The position numbers and the translations under genes are program-made. Shown piece after piece: positions 18,166 through 24,663 of a DNA stretch of 33,935 bases. The stretch is taken from contig CAYSBC010000018.1 in NCBI GenBank assembly GCA_964429195.1, positions 1 to 33,935 on the forward strand. The letters are read 5' to 3'. Positions within the stretch are counted from its first letter, which is position 1. Each line of letters opens with the position of its first letter. The DNA is from JBBAFM01 sp041655415 (lineage in GTDB: Bacteria > Bacillota > Clostridia > Peptostreptococcales > JAAYPU01). The notes under the pieces are model-generated. The model did no database searches. It had not been told where the DNA came from and saw only the letters and a list, made by a program, of their open reading frames with translations.

Positions 18166-19785
18166 ATGGTAGAGGTTCAAAAAGAGAAAAACAATCATTG
18201 GCAAAGGTTTAAAGATTACCTTTTTGTTGATGAGGGCACTCACCTGCAACTTGACATCAGCAAAGTGGATTTTCAGGATGACTATTTTATGCAAATGGAG
18301 GCGAGGATTCAGTGCGTCTATGGGCAGATGCAAGATTTAGAAGCAGGGGCCATAGCCAATCCTGATGAAAATCGAATGGTAGGACACTACTGGTTGCGAG
18401 ATCCTAAGCGAGCCCCCTCTAAGAAAATTGAGGAAGAAATTATCGAAGCGTTAGCCTCTGTAAAAGAATTCGCTTTTCAGATACATAAGGGAGCTATTTG
18501 TGGTGAGGAAGGAAAGCCCTTTCAGAATGTCCTAGTTATAGGAATAGGGGGTTCAAGTCTAGGACCACGCTTTGTATCCCATGCTTTGGGAAACATGAAT
18601 GATAAAATGAGGCTTTACTTTATTGATAACACGGATCCTGATGGTATGGATAGAATAGTTGATTGGATACATGGGGATTTAAGCAGAACACTTTGCGTAG
18701 TCGTTTCAAAGAGCGGAGGAACTATTGAAACAAGAAATGGAATGGAAGAGGTTCGTTTATTCTATCAACATCGAGGATTGAACTTTTCAAAGCATGCAGT
18801 AAGCATTAGCCAAGAGGGAAGCATACTGGACCAGCTCAGTAAAAGAGAAGGTTGGTTAAAACAATTTCCTTTGTGGGATTGGATTGGAGGAAGAACCTCA
18901 GTCCTTTCAGCAGTAGGTCTTCTACCGCTAGCTTTGCAGGGTCTTGATATAGAGCTTTTGCTTGAAGGGGCCCGACAATGCGATGAGCTTACCCGCAAGA
19001 CTGAAACAAGAAAAAATCCTGGGGCCCTTTTGGCATTAATGTGGTATAGGATGACAGGAGGTCGAGGGGGTAAGCAGATGGTTTTACTACCTTATAAGGA
19101 TAGATTGGAGCTTTTTACAAAATATATGCAGCAGCTTGTTATGGAATCCTTGGGTAAGGAAAGAGATTTGGATGGCAATATTGTCAACCAGGGTATTGCT
19201 GTCATGGGTAATAAAGGTTCTACAGATCAACATTCCTATTTGCAGCAGCTCTTAGATGGACCGGATAATTTTTTTGTAATTTTCCTAGAAATATTGAAAG
19301 ATAGGGTCAGCCTATCCCCTATAATTGCAGAGGAAAGTACCAGTGGGGATTATTTACATGCTTTCCTTCTAGGAACTAGAAAATCTTTGGCCTTGAAAAA
19401 AAGAAATTCTATTACGATTACCATCGGTGAAATCAATGAGGCATCTATTGGGGTTTTAATAGCATTATTTGAGCGTGCTGTCAGTATGTATGCATTTTTA
19501 GTCCATATCAATGCGTATCATCAGCCGGCAGTAGAATTAGGGAAAAAGGGTGCAGAAGAGGTTATTCATTTGAAGAATAGAATAGTTCAATTCCTCCGGG
19601 AACATGGCGAGCAAGAATTCACTGAAGAAGAATTAGCAAATGCAATTTCGAAAAATACCGATGCTGAACCCGAGATGGTATACAAAATTTTGCAACATCT
19701 GATCCATAATCCTGAAAGCGGCCTTGGAGCTAGAAAAAATAAGAAAACTGGAGCCTTTGATGATTACTACCGATTTATAAAATAA
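18166..19785 (+). CDS. pgi: Glucose-6-phosphate isomerase
   Basis: Interconverts glucose-6-phosphate and fructose-6-phosphate. The 539-residue product has NVLVIGIGGSSLGPRF, the phosphate-binding VVSKSGGTIETRN, WDWIGGRTSVLSAVGLLPLAL, and NQGIAVMGNKGSTDQHSYLQQL with the catalytic Glu and His regions of the family. The ATG at 18166 follows AAAGGAAGTG. An in-frame ATG at 18145 lies inside the fusion gene with no ribosome binding site. It is the last gene of the cluster, four bases after the previous stop, which ties glycogen turnover to glycolysis. A hairpin follows. No phosphoglucomutase gene is seen here. Confidence 0.95.
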   Translation: MVEVQKEKNNHWQRFKDYLFVDEGTHLQLDISKVDFQDDYFMQMEARIQCVYGQMQDLEAGAIANPDENRMVGHYWLRDPKRAPSKKIEEEIIEALASVKEFAFQIHKGAICGEEGKPFQNVLVIGIGGSSLGPRFVSHALGNMNDKMRLYFIDNTDPDGMDRIVDWIHGDLSRTLCVVVSKSGGTIETRNGMEEVRLFYQHRGLNFSKHAVSISQEGSILDQLSKREGWLKQFPLWDWIGGRTSVLSAVGLLPLALQGLDIELLLEGARQCDELTRKTETRKNPGALLALMWYRMTGGRGGKQMVLLPYKDRLELFTKYMQQLVMESLGKERDLDGNIVNQGIAVMGNKGSTDQHSYLQQLLDGPDNFFVIFLEILKDRVSLSPIIAEESTSGDYLHAFLLGTRKSLALKKRNSITITIGEINEASIGVLIALFERAVSMYAFLVHINAYHQPAVELGKKGAEEVIHLKNRIVQFLREHGEQEFTEEELANAISKNTDAEPEMVYKILQHLIHNPESGLGARKNKKTGAFDDYYRFIK

Positions 19786-19803
19786 AAAAAGGAAAACACT
19801 TTA

Positions 19804-19832
19804 AGTGGGAAAATGAACTCTCACTGTTTTTT
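19804..19832 (+). terminator. Intrinsic terminator after pgi
   Basis: AGTGGGA at 19804-19810 pairs with TCTCACT at 19819-19825 (one G-T pair), then GTTTTTTG. The stem is short, so confidence is moderate. Confidence 0.6.
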
Positions 19833-19887
19833 GTTATATGATAAAATAGATTGCATTGAGTGAATAAAATGCTGGAGGAGTGGTAAT

Positions 19888-20814
19888 TTGGCTATCGATA
19901 AAATTTCTATTGTGGGAATGGGCTCTCTTGGTCTCTTGTTTGGGAGTTTTTTAGTGGACAAGCTAGGAAACGACCATGTTGAATTTATAATGGATGAAGA
20001 AAGAAAAAGAAAATATGAAGGCATTGAAAACAAGGTGAATGGACGAAAATACAATTTCAATAAAGTATGTGAATCCGACAATACTGTTCCATCGGACTTA
20101 GTGATTTTTGCAGTTAAATCGACGAGTTTAAATGAGGCGATAGAGATTGCAAAAAGTAAAGTATCCGAGCATACGATGATATTATCTTTGATCAATGGCA
20201 TAACCAGCGAACAAATTTTGGGTAAAGCATTTGGAATGGAAAAGATGTTATACACAATAGCTGAAGGAATGGACCCTATAAAAACTGGGAATGACCTCAA
20301 TTATACGAATAGGGGCTATATCCGTATAGGTATAGACACAGAAAAAGAAGAAAAGAGAGAAAAGCTCAACAGAGTCCTCGACCTTTTCGATAAAGTTGGA
20401 TTTCCTTATATCTTAGAGGAAGATGTGATGCATAGGTTGTGGAGCAAATTTATGCTGAATGTTGGTGTCAATCAGGTGGTTATGATCTATGAAGGAACCT
20501 TTGATACCATACAAAGACAGGGCCCGGAAAGAGAGCTGATGATAGCAGCCATGCGAGAAGTCATAACACTGGCTGAAAAAGAAGGTATCAAGGTTACGGA
20601 AACAGATTTAGATTTTTACATATCCTTGGTAGATACGCTTAACCCTAAGGGCATGCCATCCATGAGACATGATGGATTGCATAAGATGAAGTCTGAGGTG
20701 GAACTGTTTTCCGGTATGGTTCTGGAACTCGGTAGAAAGCATGGGATTTCAACGCCTATAAACCGTTATATTTATGACAAGGTTCAAGAAATGGAGAAGG
20801 GGTACGTCCTTTAG
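19888..20814 (+). CDS. panE: 2-dehydropantoate 2-reductase family protein
   Basis: Expected to reduce ketopantoate to pantoate with NADPH on the way to pantothenate and CoA. The 308-residue product has a Rossmann motif GMGSLG at 10-15, NADP-domain strands up to about 165, then a helical domain with RLWSKFMLNVGVNQV, whose lysine matches catalytic K176 of E. coli PanE, and KSEVELFSG, whose glutamate matches E256. Start is TTG after GGAGGAGTGG. Several bacterial paralogues of this family act on other keto acids, so the substrate is not proven. panC lies 11.7 kb downstream in this window, which makes a pantothenate role plausible but is weak support. Confidence 0.82.
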   Translation: MAIDKISIVGMGSLGLLFGSFLVDKLGNDHVEFIMDEERKRKYEGIENKVNGRKYNFNKVCESDNTVPSDLVIFAVKSTSLNEAIEIAKSKVSEHTMILSLINGITSEQILGKAFGMEKMLYTIAEGMDPIKTGNDLNYTNRGYIRIGIDTEKEEKREKLNRVLDLFDKVGFPYILEEDVMHRLWSKFMLNVGVNQVVMIYEGTFDTIQRQGPERELMIAAMREVITLAEKEGIKVTETDLDFYISLVDTLNPKGMPSMRHDGLHKMKSEVELFSGMVLELGRKHGISTPINRYIYDKVQEMEKGYVL

Positions 20815-20858
20815 TGGAGGCAGAAATTTAAAAGAGGCTATCTTTAATGAAATTATTT

Positions 20859-20867
20859 TGTTATAAT
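20859..20867 (+). promoter_or_regulatory. Possible extended -10 promoter for the DUF1576 gene
   Basis: TGTTATAAT fits TGnTATAAT. No good -35 is seen, which extended -10 promoters tolerate. GGGG...CCCC arms about 13 bases apart follow at 20873-20893 and could be a weak operator or hairpin. Confidence 0.4.
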
Positions 20868-20932
20868 CGTAGGGGAATCTAGAATTAACCCCAAATTAAT
20901 AAGAAATTAACAAGAATATAGGAGTTTAGATT

Positions 20933-22300
20933 ATGAAGGATAGCACAAAATTTATTCTATTGGTTAAGCGAAAGAAAACTGAATTCGTAGTATTGTTCTA
21001 TATCTTGGCAGTATTAATCACAGGTTTATCACTCCAATCATTTGATGAACTCATAAGAGGTATGATTAATATATTTAAGATACCCGGAAACCTTATAACC
21101 GATTATATGGTCATCGCCGGAATAGGACCTGCCTTTGTTAATGCGGCATTAGTGGCACTTATTGGATATATTCTTCTGATTATTAACAAGGTGCCCTTTA
21201 CCGGTAGGGCTATAGCTGCAATTTTTACGATGATGGGATTTGCATTAATGGGTAAAAATGTGTGGTCTATTCTTCCTATCATAGCGGGAGTTTATATTTA
21301 TGGTCAATTAACCAGGCATAAGTTTGGAGATATTATCTATTTCGCATTGTTTGGTACTGCACTGGCTCCATTGGTCACCCAATCTGCTTTTGTTTTTGGA
21401 TGGGGAATTATAGGAGGAATCATCATAGGGATTCTGGCGGGTATGATTATGGCTCCTGTCGGAGCTCATGTCTTGGCTTTTCATGAGGGATATAATCTTT
21501 ATAATGTTGGATTAGCAGCAGGCTTCATAGGGCTTGTTTTTTTTAATATTCTGAGGACATATGGCTACGATTGTGTAACTACGGCCATCTGGGGAACTGA
21601 ATTCGACAGGGAAATAAAGCTATTTTCAATTATATTTTTCGCCAGCATGATTCTTATGGGAATACTTATAGATAAGAATGGGATTAAGAACTACCATAAA
21701 ATATTAAAAGAACCGGGAACCCTTGTAACTGATTTTGTAAATATTTCAGGTCTTGGTACCACACTGATCAATATGGGTTTAGTGGGTTTCGTTGGTGTTG
21801 CCTATATAGCTCTTATAGGTGGAAACTTTAACGGACCAACCCTTTGCGGACTAATGACCATGATGGGATTTGGATCTTTTGGAAAGCATCCTTTCAATAT
21901 AATACCGATTATGGTAGGTGTATGGTTAGCAACATTTTTTTCAATATACGAGCACAACTCCCCCGGCCCTTTGCTGGCAGGGTTATTTGGTACGACCTTA
22001 GCGCCTCTTTCAGGTCGATTTGGTCCTCTTGTTGGAATACTTGCAGGTTATGCTCATCTTTCAATAGTATCCTTTATCGGAGTTGTCCATGGAGGTTTAA
22101 ATTTATATAATAATGGTTTGGCAGCAGGATTTGTGGCCGCCTTTTTTATTGCAATTGTTAAGGGTACGAAAAAGGATACCAGTCAGATGAAAGCCGAATA
22201 TAAAGAAGTTAAATCTAAATATAGAACGGTATTAACTAAATATAAGATAGTGAAAGATAAATCGAAAGCAATAAAAGCTAATCAAGTGGGAGATAATTAA
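20933..22300 (+). CDS. DUF1576 integral membrane protein with internal tandem duplication
   Basis: A 455-residue protein of unknown function. I count about ten to twelve hydrophobic segments. The sequence is two homologous halves. About residues 51-206 and 261-408 share PG-L-TDF/Y, TMMGF--GK, II-I-GV, LFGT-LAPL and NLYN-GLAAGF in the same order. This repeat pattern is usual in transporters or channels with inverted or parallel halves, but no substrate can be named. The last 45 residues are basic and form heptads (KAEYKEV, KSKYRTV, LTKYKIV, KDKSKAI), probably a cytoplasmic coiled coil. Start is ATG after ATAGGAGTT. It stands alone and ends in a terminator. Confidence 0.82.
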   Translation: MKDSTKFILLVKRKKTEFVVLFYILAVLITGLSLQSFDELIRGMINIFKIPGNLITDYMVIAGIGPAFVNAALVALIGYILLIINKVPFTGRAIAAIFTMMGFALMGKNVWSILPIIAGVYIYGQLTRHKFGDIIYFALFGTALAPLVTQSAFVFGWGIIGGIIIGILAGMIMAPVGAHVLAFHEGYNLYNVGLAAGFIGLVFFNILRTYGYDCVTTAIWGTEFDREIKLFSIIFFASMILMGILIDKNGIKNYHKILKEPGTLVTDFVNISGLGTTLINMGLVGFVGVAYIALIGGNFNGPTLCGLMTMMGFGSFGKHPFNIIPIMVGVWLATFFSIYEHNSPGPLLAGLFGTTLAPLSGRFGPLVGILAGYAHLSIVSFIGVVHGGLNLYNNGLAAGFVAAFFIAIVKGTKKDTSQMKAEYKEVKSKYRTVLTKYKIVKDKSKAIKANQVGDN

Positions 22301-22388
22301 ACTACTCTAATTACCCTCTCTCACAACTAGAAGCATATATTCGATATTGGCCAGTTCATGAAGACAGTAAATTTTAACATATTAAATG

Positions 22389-22438
22389 ATAATACCGCGA
22401 TGAATCAATTTTGATTATTTGCGGTATTATTTCATTGA
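22389..22438 (+). terminator. Intrinsic terminator upstream of the PerR-type gene
   Basis: ATAATACCGC at 22389-22398 pairs perfectly with GCGGTATTAT at 22421-22430. Inside lies a second hairpin, AATCAA at 22403-22408 with TTGATT at 22411-22416. T-rich sequence follows. Confidence 0.8.
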
Positions 22439-22463
22439 TTTTATTATAGACTTCATGTATACT
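22435..22463 (+). promoter_or_regulatory. Sigma-A promoter of the PerR-rubredoxin-rubrerythrin operon
   Basis: TTGATT at 22435-22440 and TATACT at 22458-22463 are separated by 17 bases. A CTAAGA/TCTTAG inverted repeat begins at the end of the -10 and covers the likely transcription start. Confidence 0.7.
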
Positions 22464-22484
22464 AAGATTAATTCCTATTCTTAG
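22462..22484. promoter_or_regulatory. Inverted repeat, candidate PerR operator
   Basis: CTAAGA at 22462-22467 and TCTTAG at 22479-22484 are six-base arms separated by 11 bases. They overlap the end of the -10 and the expected start of transcription. Fur-family proteins often bind such AT-rich dyads in their own promoters. The spacing is not that of the standard Per box, so the assignment is inference. Confidence 0.4.
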
Positions 22485-22486
22485 GC

Positions 22487-22494
22487 GAGGTGAT
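22487..22494 (+). promoter_or_regulatory. Ribosome binding site setting the TTG start of the PerR-type gene
   Basis: GAGGTGAT precedes TTG at 22499 and overlaps the in-frame GTG at 22490, which excludes that GTG as the start. Confidence 0.7.
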
Positions 22495-22498
22495 TCAT

Positions 22499-22870
22499 TT
22501 GTCAAAACAAAGAGATATTATTCATGATATTATTAAATCATCTAATGATCACATGAGTGCTGATGAAATATATAGAGAGGCAAGGAAAGTATTGCCTTCT
22601 ATTGCTATGGGAACGGTTTATAGAAATTTAGGTCTTATGGCAGAAGCGGGGGAAATAAGACGTATTACGATGATAAATGCCCCTGATAGATTCGATAAAA
22701 CTTTAGAAGCCCATGAACACCTTGTTTGCCAAAAATGCGGTGAATTATATGATGTATTTTTACCTGATTTAAAAAAATATTTAGAAGATAAAATCGATAT
22801 GAAAATTATTGGATATGATTTAAATATAAGATATGTTTGCGAAAATTGCATGAAGGAGGAGGGTAAATGA
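22499..22870 (+). CDS. perR: Fur-family regulator, probably PerR type
   Basis: A 123-residue metal-dependent repressor. The N-terminal winged helix has MSADEIYREARKVLPSIAMGTVYRNLGLMAEAGEI. The C-terminal half has HEHLVCQKCGELYD and ends with CENC; the two CxxC pairs are the structural zinc site. NAPDRFD and the HEH cluster match the regulatory metal site of PerR. I favour PerR because the next genes code for rubredoxin and rubrerythrin proteins used against peroxide and oxygen in anaerobes; Fur and Zur remain possible. It overlaps the next gene by four bases (ATGA). The promoter carries a dyad that may be its own operator. Confidence 0.85.
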   Translation: MSKQRDIIHDIIKSSNDHMSADEIYREARKVLPSIAMGTVYRNLGLMAEAGEIRRITMINAPDRFDKTLEAHEHLVCQKCGELYDVFLPDLKKYLEDKIDMKIIGYDLNIRYVCENCMKEEGK

Positions 22871-23544
22871 GTAGGTTTAGATGTACAATTTGCGGGTATG
22901 CATATGACAGCGCTGTAGGAATACCGGAAATGAATATAGCGCCTCATACGAAATGGGAGGATATCCCTGATGATTTTGTATGTCCCTTATGCGGTGCCCC
23001 GAAAGATGCATTTGAGGAAGATGTTGAAATAGAAATTAAAATATCGACTTCAAATGAAATTTTGAGTATTGAAGAAGATGAGCCATTGGAAGATCTTAGA
23101 GAGTTATCTGCTGGAGAATTGAGTGCCTTGTGCTCAAATCTGGCCAAGGGTTGTCAAAAACAGCATCTTTCTGAAGAAGAAGTCTTATTTAATCAGCTTG
23201 CGGATTATTATAACCGCAAAATTCCATCCGTTGAAGAAGAAATGGATGGGATATCTAATAAATTAAAAAAAGACTTATCGGATGGCTATCCTCTAGCCAA
23301 TGCTGAGAGCAAAGCTGCAGCAGATAGAGGTGCTTTAAGAGCACTTGTCTGGGGTGAAAAAGTAAGCATTATGTTGAATTCCCTTTTGAACAGATATCAA
23401 AAAGAAGGCGACGCCATACTTGAAAAAACAAAAATATACGTATGCGATATTTGTGGATTTGTCTATCTGGGCGATAATTTACCGGAAATATGTCCGGTAT
23501 GCAAGGTTCCTAACTTTAAAATATTGCAAGTAGGAAGGGGGTAG
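22867..23544 (+). CDS. Double-rubredoxin protein with central helical domain
   Basis: A 225-residue redox protein. An N-terminal rubredoxin has iron ligands C6, C9, C39 and C42 and the normal spacing. Residues about 65-185 are helical, with no complete set of diiron ligands that I can see. A short C-terminal rubredoxin-like knuckle has C193, C196, C209 and C212 and resembles the rubrerythrin tail (CDICGFVYLGDNLPEICPVC). With two Fe(SCys)4 sites it could pass electrons from a reductase to rubrerythrin encoded by the next gene. It starts inside the stop of the PerR-type gene and ends five bases before the next start. I know no precise family name for this architecture. Confidence 0.8.
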   Translation: MSRFRCTICGYAYDSAVGIPEMNIAPHTKWEDIPDDFVCPLCGAPKDAFEEDVEIEIKISTSNEILSIEEDEPLEDLRELSAGELSALCSNLAKGCQKQHLSEEEVLFNQLADYYNRKIPSVEEEMDGISNKLKKDLSDGYPLANAESKAAADRGALRALVWGEKVSIMLNSLLNRYQKEGDAILEKTKIYVCDICGFVYLGDNLPEICPVCKVPNFKILQVGRG

Positions 23545-23549
23545 GACTG

Positions 23550-24605
23550 ATGCCAGCAGTAAGAAATATTCGACTATGTACCAAAGACTGTTTATGTCTT
23601 TATGTTTGTCCTACAGGGGCAACAGATACGGAAAATAGTATTATTGATGTTACAAAATGTATAGAGGGGTGTAGAAAGTGTGTGGATGCCTGCCCATCGG
23701 GAGCTATATCCTTAATTCCTGTAGAGTATCCTCCTCAACAACTCAAGACAGAAAAGGTGGTAGGTGCTCTAAGAGCATTAGCCCAAAGCAAATTAGACCA
23801 AGAAAAAATTGCTTCCGATATTTCTCAATCAACGGATAGTGCTGTAACAAGGCAATTTGCCCAGGCGATAGCAAAATCGAATAGAATCATGGCAGAAGAT
23901 TTAATGAGAGAATCCGGCTATATGATAGCTCAAAGTGATGAAGTTATAAATTTATTAGAATCTATGACTCAAAATCATCCAAAGGATTTTCCTTTAGATA
24001 TAGTAAAAGAATTATTGGATAAACTAAAGAAAACAGAAAATAATGGTAACAAAGACAAGGGAGGTATTATCATGAATCTTAAGGGAACTAAAACAGAAAA
24101 AAATCTAGCAGAAGCATTTGCTGGCGAATCCATGGCAAGAAACAAATATACTTATTTCGCATCTGTAGCTAGAAAAGAAGGCTATGAGCAAATAGCAGCA
24201 ATCTTTGAAGCAACTGCTAACAATGAAAAGGAACATGCGAAGTTATGGTTTAAAGCGCTTGGTGAGTTAGGTGATACCGCAGCTAATTTGCTCCATGCTG
24301 CTGAGGGCGAGAATTATGAGTGGACCGATATGTATGATCGCTTTGCAAAGGATGCAGAGGAAGAAGGATTTAAGGCACTTGCAGCACAATTTAGAATGGT
24401 TGCCCAAGTAGAGAAAGCCCATGAGGAAAGATATCGCGCACTATTAGAAAATGTAGAAATGAAAAAAGTATTTGAAAAATCGGATCAAATCATGTGGGAA
24501 TGCCGAAACTGTGGTCACCTTGTGATAGGTAAGAAGGCTCCAGAAATTTGCCCTGTATGCTTACATCCGCAAAGCTACTTTGAAGTAAGAACCGAAAATT
24601 ATTAA
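23550..24605 (+). CDS. Ferredoxin-like domain fused in frame to rubrerythrin
   Basis: A 351-codon frame with three parts. Residues 1-50 hold two Cys clusters like a 2[4Fe-4S] ferredoxin but with odd spacing: C10, C14, C16, C20 and C37, C41, C44, C48. Residues 60-160 are helical with no domain I recognise. From M175 the sequence is a complete rubrerythrin: AFAGESMARNKY, NNEKEHAKLW and EKAHEERYRAL carry diiron Glu and His ligands, and a rubredoxin tail has CRNC and CPVC. Rubrerythrin reduces hydrogen peroxide. The join (NNGNKDKGGII) includes a strong ribosome binding site before the Met at 24072, so a free 177-residue rubrerythrin may also be made. A missing stop through mutation or sequencing error is possible. 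Confidence 0.85.
   Translation: MPAVRNIRLCTKDCLCLYVCPTGATDTENSIIDVTKCIEGCRKCVDACPSGAISLIPVEYPPQQLKTEKVVGALRALAQSKLDQEKIASDISQSTDSAVTRQFAQAIAKSNRIMAEDLMRESGYMIAQSDEVINLLESMTQNHPKDFPLDIVKELLDKLKKTENNGNKDKGGIIMNLKGTKTEKNLAEAFAGESMARNKYTYFASVARKEGYEQIAAIFEATANNEKEHAKLWFKALGELGDTAANLLHAAEGENYEWTDMYDRFAKDAEEEGFKALAAQFRMVAQVEKAHEERYRALLENVEMKKVFEKSDQIMWECRNCGHLVIGKKAPEICPVCLHPQSYFEVRTENY
24057..24065 (+). promoter_or_regulatory. Internal ribosome binding site for a stand-alone rubrerythrin
   Basis: AAGGGAGGT lies six bases before an in-frame ATG at 24072, where typical rubrerythrins begin (MNLKGTKTEKNL). It is inside the ferredoxin-rubrerythrin frame and is read there as Lys-Gly-Gly. Its strength suggests initiation at this point, giving a product from 24072 to 24605. 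Confidence 0.7.
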
Positions 24606-24615
24606 TTTACAAATT

Positions 24616-24660
24616 AAAAGATAAAAGGAAGACTTGAAAAATGTCTTCCTTTTATCTTTT
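24616..24660. terminator. Bidirectional terminator between rubrerythrin and NADH oxidase genes
   Basis: A perfect 18-bp inverted repeat, 24616-24633 with 24643-24660, has a nine-base loop. An A-run on one side and a T-run on the other let it serve both convergent transcripts. Confidence 0.92.
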
Positions 24661-24663
24661 ATT

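Noticed and set aside
19821..20300. 159-codon minus-strand frame
   Set aside because: Antisense to the well-supported ketopantoate reductase gene, with no recognisable domain.
22301..22388. Short gap after the DUF1576 gene
   Set aside because: No frame, repeat or regulatory motif seen before the terminator at 22389.
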